64,000 nt of DNA from Vibrio sp. Of7-15 (GTDB lineage: Bacteria; Pseudomonadota; Gammaproteobacteria; Enterobacterales; Vibrionaceae), in assembly GCF_022347565.1 (NCBI RefSeq), contig NZ_JAKRGH010000008.1, forward strand, positions 62,001-126,000, read 5' to 3'. The first letter of the stretch is position 1. Each line of letters begins with the position of its first letter. The notes beneath the pieces were generated by a model. That model searched no databases and was not told the origin of the DNA. It saw nothing but the letters and a program-made list of their open reading frames with translations. This document shows, one piece after another, positions 17,028 through 25,857 of this stretch. A program made the translations under genes and the position numbers.

Positions 17028-17041
17028 AAGACCTGACCCCG
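17028..17041 (+). repeat. REP-like inverted repeat, left arm
   Basis: AAGACCTGACCCCG. Its reverse complement, with one change, is at 20909-20922 on the far side of the ABC-3C operon. The GACCTGACCCC/GGGGTCAGGTC core resembles REP elements associated with Y1 (RAYT) transposases in marine gammaproteobacteria. That link is from memory. Confidence 0.55.
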
Positions 17042-17094
17042 AGCATTGTTAGCCTTTGTCTCAGTTAATTTTAAGGTCAAAATTTGCTATGATA

Positions 17095-19047
17095 TTATAT
17101 CAACTTTTGACCATTTGAAGACCATCTATATCTAACATACTGATCAAACTCAGGTTCATCTGCATGTTCTAAAACTATAATCTGTGGTTTAAATCCAATT
17201 TTTGGATCTCTTTCAAGTTCATTTAAGAACCGCTCAAAAACCTTGAATATATTTATTACTTGTTTAATATTCTCATCCACTTCATCGTCACCCAATAACT
17301 CTTGTTTATTATTAGAAGAAAATCTTCTAGTTACTTTTGGAAAGTATACCTGACTAGGTTGATCTAGAAATAATATTGCTGGTATTACAGAGTTAGAGCT
17401 TGAGGTTAGTTTTAAAATTGACAAGAAAACCGCTAGATGACAAGCTAACCAGTTCGCACCACTACCCATTTCTGATAGTAGTATTTCTTGTTTTTTAAAG
17501 TAATAAGCGAATGTGAAATCTTCTGTTTTGAATTTCATTTCACCATTTCGTAAATCATCTTCAAAATCTAAGTCTTTTTTAAGCTCATTCATTGTCTCAT
17601 TGATAAGAGCATTAGCCTCGGAAAATTTATGTTCAATACCATAGCCTCGAATCAGTCCGATACAGGTTTCTAATTCCTCTTTCATAGTTGAAAGGCCGTG
17701 GTTAGATTTTTCTAACTTTTGCCCTTCAATAAAGAACTCTAAGGTGTTCTCTATTCTCCCTCGAATATTATTTAGTGAGTCCCTTATATCTAGATTATTT
17801 TTAACTCTAAATAATCTCCTTAATTGCCTTATTTCATTCTCTATATTAGCTACGACCTGTTTTTGCTTGTCTCGCTTTAAAAGTAATGAGTTAAGAGACT
17901 TAGAGCTGTCCTGTTTGTAATTACCAATTCGGGACAGTTCATCAAGAAGTAACGCTCTAGAGCGCTTAACCTCTTCCACTTTAGAAGCAACACTGGTTAC
18001 TGGTGTGCTACATAACGGGCAACTAACACTGTTTTTAGATACAGGTTCATCTTGCGATACCTCTGCAAGGCGTGCCATCGAGTTGGAGTAATCTATTGAC
18101 TCCTCCTCGTTTACCTCAATGAGACTTATCAATTGATTACATTCATATAAAGACGTTAGCTCTTTATCTTTTGCTTTCTCTAAGGCATTTAGCTGCTTAT
18201 TGAAATCAACATTTTGCTCTGCATTCAATGGTACAGGAGGCAGGTTTCTCGCTAAATATTTCAGCTTTTCTAGTGATGCATCTTCATCCAAAAATTTAAG
18301 ATTTAAAACTCTATAATACTGCCTAATTGGTATAAGTAATTTTTCTCTTTTTTCTTGAATACCTAGCAGAGCTTTCTTTTCTTCTGTCTCTATCTTCTTT
18401 ATTTGCTTTTCTAAATCTTCAGATCTTTTCTTCAATCTGTAGTATCTGCTATCAACCCAGCCCATAAATATAGGGAACTGATCAATTACTGTTCTACTTT
18501 TAATGAAGTTATCAAACCTATAAAACAAACTATGTTTATTAGCTATTAAATTTTGATGCTGAAAGAATAGTGAAGTAGCATTCCGAATTGAAACTTTCCC
18601 TTTCTTAAGTTTATAATCGTTATCATCATTTAATGATGTATCTTCAACCGATAATCCTAAGTGCTCTTCGAAGTCCTTTTGAACCTCTGATCTAGTTCTA
18701 GTATTTTTGGACTTAAAATAGTTAGAGTTAATTTCATTATCAACATTGAAATCAGCCGAATATTCAACAGAAAAATAACACTTTGTTGGTTGATTATTTG
18801 AGCGTCCAATGATTATCTTTTTATTGTTGTGTTCAAATACACAACAGAATATATCTGTAAAATCAGTAACTTTTCCCACAGGGATTGTAGAGCGCTTTGA
18901 AAACAAACAAAAATCTACAATCTCGATTAAAGCACTTTTCCCTGTTTTAGAGTCACCTGTTATTATGTTTAACCCTCGATCAAATCCAAGACGTTTCAAA
19001 TAACCATCATGACCAATGAGAATTATATTTCTTAAAAAAGCTTTCAT
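17095..19047 (-). CDS. ABC-3C system ATPase (DUF3732, SMC/Rad50-like)
   Basis: A 650-residue ATPase of the DUF3732 family, the ABC-ATPase of ABC three-component (ABC-3C) conflict systems. The N-terminus GFDRGLNIITGDSKTGKSAL carries the Walker A at about 31-39. A long coiled coil follows, with a zinc-hook-like CPLC near 342. The C-terminal lobe has SEMGSGANW near 522, taking the place of the ABC signature, and ILFLDQPSQ near 555, a Walker B with Gln where Glu is usual. The ATG overlaps the end of the middle-component gene, so the three genes form one operon. Family work (Aravind and colleagues) predicts invader sensing that licenses a nuclease effector; the trigger is unknown. Confidence 0.88.
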   Translation of the reverse strand: MKAFLRNIILIGHDGYLKRLGFDRGLNIITGDSKTGKSALIEIVDFCLFSKRSTIPVGKVTDFTDIFCCVFEHNNKKIIIGRSNNQPTKCYFSVEYSADFNVDNEINSNYFKSKNTRTRSEVQKDFEEHLGLSVEDTSLNDDNDYKLKKGKVSIRNATSLFFQHQNLIANKHSLFYRFDNFIKSRTVIDQFPIFMGWVDSRYYRLKKRSEDLEKQIKKIETEEKKALLGIQEKREKLLIPIRQYYRVLNLKFLDEDASLEKLKYLARNLPPVPLNAEQNVDFNKQLNALEKAKDKELTSLYECNQLISLIEVNEEESIDYSNSMARLAEVSQDEPVSKNSVSCPLCSTPVTSVASKVEEVKRSRALLLDELSRIGNYKQDSSKSLNSLLLKRDKQKQVVANIENEIRQLRRLFRVKNNLDIRDSLNNIRGRIENTLEFFIEGQKLEKSNHGLSTMKEELETCIGLIRGYGIEHKFSEANALINETMNELKKDLDFEDDLRNGEMKFKTEDFTFAYYFKKQEILLSEMGSGANWLACHLAVFLSILKLTSSSNSVIPAILFLDQPSQVYFPKVTRRFSSNNKQELLGDDEVDENIKQVINIFKVFERFLNELERDPKIGFKPQIIVLEHADEPEFDQYVRYRWSSNGQKLI

Positions 19048-19523
19048 ATATTTGTGACCCTAGATTTAAGAAGAACATTAACATATCCTTCTTTTGCAAA
19101 AATAACACCTAAGTTATAAGATGCCTTTAGAAACTCTTTTTTATAGTCATTTGTTATTGATGTTTTTTCTAAATTATTTCCATTCAAAATGAAAGAATCA
19201 ATTATAGTTTCACAAATTGAATTGAGGTAGATTACCCCATAATTTGTCACAGACTTTGAGTATTGAACTTTATCATTTATAAAAAACAACCGTTCTTTAA
19301 TTTCATCATCTTTTAGGAATGCAGTTTGAAATGTACTACTAGCATTAGACCTACTCAGTTTCCTCCTTAAAACATCATCCATAACAAAAGGAATAACAAG
19401 ATAAATCAACTCAAACTTTGCGCCTCGTTTATCAATTCGTCTAGCTCCTTCAATAAATGAGTATAGAATTTCAGCGACAAAAGAGGGAGAATACTTCAAA
19501 TCTCTAATAACCTGAGGATTCAT
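19044..19523 (-). CDS. ABC-3C middle component
   Basis: A 159-residue, mainly helical protein between the nuclease effector and the DUF3732 ATPase. It overlaps both neighbours by a few bases. The size, the position and the stretches SFIEGARRIDKRGAKFELIYLVIPFVM and YNLGVIFAKEG fit the three-component ABC system middle component families. These link the effector to the ATPase. There is no catalytic motif, as expected. The exact middle-component class cannot be assigned by eye. Confidence 0.75.
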   Translation of the reverse strand: MNPQVIRDLKYSPSFVAEILYSFIEGARRIDKRGAKFELIYLVIPFVMDDVLRRKLSRSNASSTFQTAFLKDDEIKERLFFINDKVQYSKSVTNYGVIYLNSICETIIDSFILNGNNLEKTSITNDYKKEFLKASYNLGVIFAKEGYVNVLLKSRVTNI

Positions 19524-20641
19524 TAGTCAACATCCTCTTCATTATATTTCCAAGTATAAGAGGTGTTATTAATAGCCTCGTGTACTTTACCTCTCATGAA
19601 GTAAGGTTTCGAACCACTTACCTCAGGCACTTCTAACACCGAACTATTATGAAATTCAAAATATGCTTCACGAGCTGCCTTGTTAGATTTAGATGTACCT
19701 AAATCTTCATAACCTATTTCATAAGAATATTGTCTTTTATACCCTGTAGCTTTCTCTACTGCATCTACTAAATAGTTATCAATAATTTCGGGCATAATGT
19801 CTGGTTTAAGATCTACAAGGCTCTCTTCACTGTTTTTAGCTTTGAAGTAATCATTGAGAGCAACACCTCTATCCCTGCCTTTCAAACCAATATCTCTATA
19901 CTCTAATAAAAACAAGTAATTGTCAGCATGCTGCTGCTCCGTGTCATACTCTGTGCGGTCTACAGGAAAAGGAATGCTATCTCCACTCCATCTGTTAACT
20001 TGAAACTGAAAAGCATCATCAAAATCATTGATATTAACCTTCCAATGTCGGTGGCCTACGATTGCATTTTTATTAACGTATGAGTATATCCAATGGAAAA
20101 TGTTTTCTCTGTATGGCTCTAACACGCACTTCAATTTGCGAGCTTCCAATAAGCTCTTCCATTTCTCTTCTACATGTTCTCGAGATTGATCAATTGTAAA
20201 TCTAGACAATATGCTCAATAGTTCGGCATCCGATGCATCTTCAAAAATTTTTTCATAGAGAGGCTTAATCGAAGATGATGGTACGTGAGACTTTACGATG
20301 TTGAATTTTTCATGGGCACTTCGTGTGTTCCAACCATGAAATATTGATCTCTCGGAAATGAAAGATGTCGTGTGTAACACAATTTGCTCAAACATAGAGG
20401 AGTCTTCAACCACCAAGTTCTTCAAAGTGTTCCAGAAATCTTTTGAGTTACTAGCTAAGTTATGTTCTTCTAGATGGTGTTTTACCTCTGTGAATGTCTT
20501 ACCATCATAGATATCCCCAAAGCACTCTATCCAGATAGTCTCATTGGGTTTTGCATCAAAGCACTTCTCAATGGCGATTAAGACTTGGTAAACATAACCT
20601 AAATACTTTGGTGTAGCGTTGTTGGCAAAACCTTCTGTCAT
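19523..20641 (-). CDS. ABC-3C effector with N-terminal Cap4-like dsDNA nuclease domain
   Basis: The first gene of the ABC-3C operon, 372 residues from ATG 20641. An in-frame GTG at 20674 would add 11 residues but has no ribosome site; TAGGAG lies 11 bases before the ATG. The N-terminal domain has the restriction-like pattern of Cap4/DUF4297 dsDNA nucleases: GYVYQVLIAIEKC, then WIECFGDIYDGKTFTEVKHH, giving E39, D43 and the E52-x-K54 pair. The long C-terminal half, ending near PYFMRGKVHEAIN, corresponds to the ABC-3C-specific C-terminal region that contacts the middle component. It probably degrades DNA when the ATPase senses an invader. The function is by family. Confidence 0.78.
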   Translation of the reverse strand: MTEGFANNATPKYLGYVYQVLIAIEKCFDAKPNETIWIECFGDIYDGKTFTEVKHHLEEHNLASNSKDFWNTLKNLVVEDSSMFEQIVLHTTSFISERSIFHGWNTRSAHEKFNIVKSHVPSSSIKPLYEKIFEDASDAELLSILSRFTIDQSREHVEEKWKSLLEARKLKCVLEPYRENIFHWIYSYVNKNAIVGHRHWKVNINDFDDAFQFQVNRWSGDSIPFPVDRTEYDTEQQHADNYLFLLEYRDIGLKGRDRGVALNDYFKAKNSEESLVDLKPDIMPEIIDNYLVDAVEKATGYKRQYSYEIGYEDLGTSKSNKAAREAYFEFHNSSVLEVPEVSGSKPYFMRGKVHEAINNTSYTWKYNEEDVD

Positions 20642-20908
20642 CCTGTCGATTACTCCTAGATTTACTTCGTGCACTGGGAAAAACTCGCAATCTCGTTATA
20701 TTCTCGAAACCGATTTCACCACCATACCTGGTCGAAGCAAATAAAATCACGATAATTATCATACGTTTATAAAGGGTTAATTGTGTACAAATACACCATT
20801 AATGCAAGTAAAATCTGTTGAATATTGAGCTGTGTAGTTATGAGACTTTGTAAAAAAGTTACTCTTGTACGATTTTCACACAACTGAAGGAAAAGCTATT
20901 AAGACTCA

Positions 20909-20922
20909 CGGGGTCAGATCTT
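20909..20922 (-). repeat. REP-like inverted repeat, right arm
   Basis: CGGGGTCAGATCTT, the inverted partner of 17028-17041 (13 of 14 bases match). The pair encloses exactly the ABC-3C operon and its promoter. Confidence 0.55.
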
Positions 20923-20996
20923 GTCTTTTGTCTCTTATTACTTCTTGTATATCAAAGTTGACTGGGCATCAGCATCATTGTGTGATTTGGAGGTGT

Positions 20997-21028
20997 AACT
21001 CATTTTGGGTCAAAACCGAGTTAATTAG
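20997..21028. repeat. Palindromic repeat, copy 2
   Basis: AACTCATTTTGGGT and AAAACCGAGTT, then TTAATTAG: the same element as 13520-13550 with a few changes. Together the copies bracket the HNH/TerB, reb and ABC-3C genes. Confidence 0.6.
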
Positions 21029-21116
21029 CCGACTATGCTTTAAAAACGAGTAGATTACGTGCGACCAATCCACACAAAGGAGGCCACTTATCGTACCTCC
21101 TTTATGCCTAACCGAT

Positions 21117-21950
21117 TTATTGCTTAATGTTCACACCTTCGTCGGCTTCGTAATCGTTGAGTTTTGGGTTGTGTTGAATGTCTAACTCAACCAATGGGTT
21201 TTCAGTGGCCCACAACTTTCTTAGCTTTGGATTTTGGCTCACGTCCACTTTGGTTAGCTTGTTGTCGGTAATGTACAGCTGTTCAAGTTTTGCATTGTGA
21301 GTCACGTCTAGCTGTTCAACTTGGTTATACATCAAACCTAAGCTGTTTAGCTTTGGGTTTTTGGACACATTCACATGAGTAAGTTTATTGCTATTTAAAC
21401 CAATGTTTCGTAATTCAGGGTTGTGGCTGAAATCTAAGGTGGTGAATGCATTTTCTTTAGCATATAGGTACTTGAGTTTTGGGTTATGGCTCAGATCCAA
21501 GGTTTCAAGTTGGTTTCTGGCCACTCCAAGGTTGTTTAGCTCCGTATTTTTCTTTAAATCCAGTGAGGTGAGTTTATTAAAGCTCACATTCAATTGGGTT
21601 AGCTTGGTGTTGTTTGATAAATCCAATGCGCTAATTTGGCTTTTAGTGACGGACAGATCTAACAAGTTGGTATTGTGGCTGGTGTCTAGTGATGTCAGTT
21701 CAGAGCCTTGTAACCAAAGTTCTTCCAGCGCTGGGAAGTAGCGAATTTCATCAGCATGGCTGACTTTTACTTGGCGACAAGTCAGCTCTTTAATGTCTAC
21801 TGTTAGCTCAATGTTTTGTGCTAACACACATTGTTTGAAGTTCTCATCTTTAAAGTCAATGTCTGCGACTTTGGTGTATTCGGTTGCTGAACTTGCAGCA
21901 CTGAACGTTAATGTAAGAAACCCAGCCAGCAGCGTTTTATTAAAATTCAT
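21117..21950 (-). CDS. Secreted leucine-rich-repeat protein
   Basis: A 277-residue exported protein. A signal peptide (about 1-22, ending SSAT) is followed by a short N-terminal cap with two Cys (FKQCVLAQN, LTCRQVK). Then come about nine 21-residue leucine-rich repeats of the form L-x-L-S-x-N-x-x-L-T-x-L-D-x-S-x-N-P-x-L. The cadence LDLSHNPKLKYLYAKENAF recurs almost exactly. Bacterial LRR proteins with this spacing bind proteins or surfaces; nothing shows the ligand. It stands alone, read leftward, with 930 bases before the urea operon on the other strand. Confidence 0.85.
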   Translation of the reverse strand: MNFNKTLLAGFLTLTFSAASSATEYTKVADIDFKDENFKQCVLAQNIELTVDIKELTCRQVKVSHADEIRYFPALEELWLQGSELTSLDTSHNTNLLDLSVTKSQISALDLSNNTKLTQLNVSFNKLTSLDLKKNTELNNLGVARNQLETLDLSHNPKLKYLYAKENAFTTLDFSHNPELRNIGLNSNKLTHVNVSKNPKLNSLGLMYNQVEQLDVTHNAKLEQLYITDNKLTKVDVSQNPKLRKLWATENPLVELDIQHNPKLNDYEADEGVNIKQ

Positions 21951-22688
21951 ATTTTTCTCAATCTGTTATAAGAAGGTTTGAAGGAAAGAACCATACAGTT
22001 GCGTATGCTACCTTGTTTATATTTTTACTGGCAATAGATCTAAGTGAATTATTGAAGCAGTCATCCTTTTCATTTGCTGAACTTATGACAAAGCTCAAAG
22101 TTCCATTTTGTGTATGGTTAGTGAAGGTTGATTAAAAACGTAGGTAGAGGGTTTTTAGGTAGCTTAGTTTACTGAAAAGTTCTAGTAGGGGATAACCACT
22201 GTCTGTTTGGTAAGCGAGAGTGATTATTTATTTGCTTAGAATAAAAACAGAAAGAAAGGCTCCTTTATTAAGAGACTTAAATGCCATCAAATTAATGTTG
22301 TGTAAAGAATGCAGGTTCGGACTTTAGATGTCATAAATGTAAAGTAATTCTTATTTTTTATATTTTGATTGCATTTTGGTTTTTAGACAGACGAAGACGT
22401 GTGATTTTACTTGCGCGGCGTAACAGCTTAAGAATACGGTGATAAACAGACTTATGCACCGTTTCTGTGGATAACTTTCTGCTAACTTGTCGATGTTTGT
22501 TCAGAACAGGTAGCCGAGCAAGTCAACTGGGCCATTGGGTAAGGTTTTTTGGGCGATGGGTTTGAGCATCATATCGGCTATTTTTTCAGTAGTGACACCG
22601 TAGCTTTTGTGTTTTAAAAAATAATTAAGACTATTGCGCAGCTATTTTATGGTCGCCTTAAAGGGGAGATTTAGTGTATTCGAGTCAC
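21951..22688. other. Long intergenic region upstream of urea operon
   Basis: Mostly AT-rich and without a start-to-stop gene. On the minus strand 22501-22641 is an open frame with coding-like composition (LKHKSYGVTTEKIADMML..., 46 codons, no start) ending in a proper stop. It looks like the C-terminal scrap of a lost gene that I cannot identify. The remainder shows nothing I can support. Confidence 0.4.
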
Positions 22689-22705
22689 TTCACTGTTTTG
22701 GTGAA
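22689..22705 (+). promoter_or_regulatory. NtrC-like binding site 1
   Basis: TTCACTGTTTTGGTGAA, a dyad with the CAC...TGGTG features of NtrC enhancer sites (10 of 17 consensus positions). It is centred about 32 bases, or three helical turns, from site 2 and about 140 bases before the sigma-54 promoter. Confidence 0.5.
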
Positions 22706-22720
22706 ATTCATGGTGAGTTA

Positions 22721-22737
22721 TGCACTACGTTGTAGCA
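22721..22737 (+). promoter_or_regulatory. NtrC-like binding site 2
   Basis: TGCACTACGTTGTAGCA keeps the TGCAC/GCA ends of the NtrC dyad. It is spaced three helical turns from site 1, the geometry expected for cooperative NtrC enhancers. Confidence 0.5.
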
Positions 22738-22829
22738 AAAAAATTCATCAGATCTTCATGTCAAAATTGAAGTTTATATTTTTACCTTAAAAAACAATTG
22801 GATACGTGAGCTTTTTTTGTTTCTTTCCA

Positions 22830-22846
22830 TTGGCACTCTTTTTGTA
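22830..22846 (+). promoter_or_regulatory. Sigma-54 promoter of the urea/urease operon
   Basis: TTGGCACTCTTTTTGTA carries a perfect -24 element (TTGGCAC) and a near -12 element (TTGTA for TTGCA) at the correct spacing, 32 bases before the urtA ATG. With NtrC-like sites upstream it implies induction under nitrogen limitation. Confidence 0.75.
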
Positions 22847-22878
22847 CTGTTACTTAGGTTCACAAAAGGAGTGATAAA

Positions 22879-24162
22879 ATGAACAGCAAACGACTAAAAC
22901 TTAACTTATTAGCACTTAGTACCGCCGCCGTTTTTTCTACCTCAGCCTTAGCAGAAGACACTATTAAGGTGGGGGTACTGCATTCATTATCGGGCACCAT
23001 GGCCATCAGTGAAACCACGTTGAAAGACACGGTGTTGATGCTGGTGGATGAACAAAACAAACGGGGTGGTTTGTTAGGCAAAAAGCTTGAAGCGGTGGTG
23101 GTGGATCCTGCCTCCGATTGGCCACTTTTTGCTGAAAAAGCCCGTGAATTGATCGAAAAAGAGAAAGTGGATGTGGTGTTTGGGGGCTGGACATCGGTAT
23201 CACGTAAATCCATGTTGCCCGTATTTGAAGAGTTAAATAGTTTGCTGTTTTACCCGGTTCAATACGAAGGGGAAGAGTCGTCTAAAAATGTCTTCTACAC
23301 TGGTGCTGCGCCCAATCAACAAGCCATCCCAGCAGTGGATTACTTAATGAATGAAATGGACGTAGAGCGTTGGGTACTGGCCGGCACCGATTACGTTTAT
23401 CCGCGTACCACCAACAAAATCCTTGAAGCCTATTTAAAAGGCAAGGGGGTTCAAGCCAACGATATCATGATCAGTTATACCCCTTTTGGCCATTCTGATT
23501 GGCAGTCCATTGTTTCGGATATCAAACGTTTTGGTGCGGAAGGGAAGAAAACCGCAGTGGTCTCCACCATTAACGGTGATGCCAATGTGCCTTTTTATAA
23601 AGAGTTAGGTGCTCAAGGGGTGTCGGCAGAAGACATTCCTGTGGTGGCTTTCTCGGTGGGTGAAGAAGAGCTTTCCGGCATGGATACCTCGCCACTCGTG
23701 GGCCACTTGGCGGCGTGGAACTATTTCATGAGCGTCGATACCGAAGCCAACGACGAGTTTGTGGAAAAATGGCAAAAATTCATTAAAAGTGAAAAACGGG
23801 TGACGAACGATCCAATGGAGGCCCATTACATTGGGTTTAATATGTGGGTGCAAGCGGTGGCTAACGCGGGAAGCACTGAGCCTGCCAAAGTTCAAGAAGC
23901 CATTATCGGTGTCACGGTGCCGAATCTATCCGGTGGCTACTCAACCATGCTGCCAAACCATCACATTACTAAACCAGTGCTGATTGGTGAAATTCAAGAT
24001 GATGGCCAGTTCGATGTGGTGTGGGAAACCAATGGGTTGGTCATGGGGGATGCGTGGTCAGATTTTTTACCCGGCTCTAAAGATCTGTATTCCAGTTGGT
24101 TAAAACCCATGTCGTGCGGCAGCTTTAATGTCACAACCAATAAGTGCTCCGGCACCAACTAA
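22879..24162 (+). CDS. urtA: Urea ABC transporter substrate-binding protein
   Basis: A 427-residue periplasmic urea-binding protein. It has a signal peptide (about 1-25, ending SALA) and then a type I periplasmic-binding fold beginning TIKVGVLHSLSGTMAISE. The strongly conserved UrtA stretch GGWTSVSRKSMLPVFE...LLFYPVQYEGEE follows. It captures urea for the UrtBC permease and UrtDE ATPases encoded directly downstream. A GGAG ribosome site precedes the ATG. It is the first gene of the sigma-54-controlled operon. Confidence 0.97.
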   Translation: MNSKRLKLNLLALSTAAVFSTSALAEDTIKVGVLHSLSGTMAISETTLKDTVLMLVDEQNKRGGLLGKKLEAVVVDPASDWPLFAEKARELIEKEKVDVVFGGWTSVSRKSMLPVFEELNSLLFYPVQYEGEESSKNVFYTGAAPNQQAIPAVDYLMNEMDVERWVLAGTDYVYPRTTNKILEAYLKGKGVQANDIMISYTPFGHSDWQSIVSDIKRFGAEGKKTAVVSTINGDANVPFYKELGAQGVSAEDIPVVAFSVGEEELSGMDTSPLVGHLAAWNYFMSVDTEANDEFVEKWQKFIKSEKRVTNDPMEAHYIGFNMWVQAVANAGSTEPAKVQEAIIGVTVPNLSGGYSTMLPNHHITKPVLIGEIQDDGQFDVVWETNGLVMGDAWSDFLPGSKDLYSSWLKPMSCGSFNVTTNKCSGTN

Positions 24163-24240
24163 TTGTCACTAAGTCATGCTGGGTATTTCGGTGCCCAGCG
24201 TCTTACTTTCTGATTTGATGTTTTAGATGGATTTTCAACT

Positions 24241-25848
24241 ATGCAATGTAAAAGGTTGGTGTTTTTTCTACTGCTCATGCTGTCACCAATACTGGGCTGG
24301 AGCAGCGCTGCGGTGTCATCTTACCAAGATGCCCAGCACATTTTGCTGCAAAAAAACCATAATGACAAACTGGCAGCGATGGAGTGGATTGCTCAGCAGC
24401 CGGATACAGATTTTAGTAAAACGCTTTTATCGGCGTGGCTAGAAGGGGCTTTGTATTATCAAAAAAGTGATCAGCGTTTGTTTGTGATTGATCAGTTGAA
24501 AGTGGGATCAATGGCAGTCTCCCTTGCCGAGAAACAAAGCGTGGTGATTGACAATAAGCGCGCGTTTAAAAAGGTACGCATTAATAATAAGCTGCGATCA
24601 GAGCTACGATCTCAGCTGGCCAAGATGGATCTGCGATCGAACGAGGTGGCCATTCGTGATCAAGCGGTAAAAAATTTAATCGGTAACACGGATCCGGCCT
24701 TAATCACGTTAATGAAACAGCTGGTGGCAAGTGAACCAGATCCAGCCATTCAGAAGAATTTAGCCCTAGCCATTGCTGTATTTGATGCGCTTGGCGATGA
24801 TCCTGATCTTAAGTTAATTGCGATTCAACAATTAAGTGATTCTAAGCATCCTGTTGTTTTTAAAACGTTAACCAAGTTGAAACAGCAATCAAATGATCCT
24901 GACATTCAAAAAGCAGCCGAGAAAGGGTTACTTAAATATGAACAAAGTCAGAAAGTGTATTCTGGGATCAAAACGGCTTTTTTTGGGCTTAGTTTAGGCT
25001 CAGTACTGGTGGTGGCGGGGATCGGGCTTGCCATTACATTTGGTGTCATGGGGGTGATTAACATGGCACACGGTGAGCTGATCATGATTGGTGCCTACAC
25101 AACCTATGTGATCCAGCAGTTGATGCCGAACTACATTGGTGCTTCGTTGATTGTTGCGATCCCTGCCGCGTTTATTATTTCAGGTTTGGTGGGTATTTTG
25201 ATTGAACGAACGGTGATCCGTCACCTTTATGGGCGACCGCTTGAAACTTTACTTGCCACTTTTGGTTTGAGTTTAATTTTGCAACAGGCGGTGCGTTCGA
25301 TTTTTTCCCCACTCAACCGTTCGGTGAGTACGCCGGAGTGGATGTCTGGCTCGTTGGAAATCAATCCGATGTTGTCACTGACCTATAGCCGTCTTTATAT
25401 CATTCTGTTTTGTATCATGGTGTTCATTTCTCTTGTGATGATTTTAAAGAAAACTTCCTTGGGTTTGCAGGTGCGTGCGGTCTCTCAAAACCGTGAGATG
25501 GCCAGAGCCATGGGCATTCGCTCTCAACGGGTGGATGCACTGACGTTCGGGCTCGGCTCCGGTGTTGCGGGTGTGGCTGGCGTTGCGCTCTCTCAGCTGA
25601 CAAATGTGGGGCCAAACATGGGGCAAAGTTACATCATCGATTCGTTCATGGTGGTGGTGTTTGGTGGTGTCGGTAACTTGTGGGGCACTTTGGTCGCGGG
25701 TCTGAGTTTGGGGATCTTTAATAAAGTGTTAGAGCCGTGGGCAGGGGCGGTATTGGCCAAAATTCTCGTGCTGGTCTTCATTATTTTGTTTATTCAAAAG
25801 CGCCCCCGTGGATTGTTTCCGCAACGGGGCCGTGCAGCAGAGGGGTAA
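24241..25848 (+). CDS. urtB: Urea ABC transporter permease UrtB
   Basis: A 535-residue inner-membrane permease of the branched-chain amino acid/LivH type. The N-terminal 240 residues are a signal-led periplasmic extension with HEAT-like helical repeats, as in other UrtB proteins. The permease proper begins near residue 243 (IKTAFFGLSLGSVLVVAGIGLAITFGVMGV) and has about eight helices, including the MAHGEL motif and the EAA-like loop RAVSQNREMARAMGI. It forms the urea channel with UrtC. The intergenic gap after urtA is 78 bases with no terminator. Confidence 0.96.
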   Translation: MQCKRLVFFLLLMLSPILGWSSAAVSSYQDAQHILLQKNHNDKLAAMEWIAQQPDTDFSKTLLSAWLEGALYYQKSDQRLFVIDQLKVGSMAVSLAEKQSVVIDNKRAFKKVRINNKLRSELRSQLAKMDLRSNEVAIRDQAVKNLIGNTDPALITLMKQLVASEPDPAIQKNLALAIAVFDALGDDPDLKLIAIQQLSDSKHPVVFKTLTKLKQQSNDPDIQKAAEKGLLKYEQSQKVYSGIKTAFFGLSLGSVLVVAGIGLAITFGVMGVINMAHGELIMIGAYTTYVIQQLMPNYIGASLIVAIPAAFIISGLVGILIERTVIRHLYGRPLETLLATFGLSLILQQAVRSIFSPLNRSVSTPEWMSGSLEINPMLSLTYSRLYIILFCIMVFISLVMILKKTSLGLQVRAVSQNREMARAMGIRSQRVDALTFGLGSGVAGVAGVALSQLTNVGPNMGQSYIIDSFMVVVFGGVGNLWGTLVAGLSLGIFNKVLEPWAGAVLAKILVLVFIILFIQKRPRGLFPQRGRAAEG

Positions 25849-25857
25849 GGTGGCACG

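Larger units (their letters stand above)
20642..21116. other. Intergenic region with REP-like and palindromic repeats
   Basis: Contains the promoter region of the leftward ABC-3C operon, the right REP-like arm (20909-20922) and palindromic repeat copy 2 (20997-21028). No credible gene lies here; a 62-codon frame at 20865 has no ribosome site and crosses both repeats. Confidence 0.5.
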
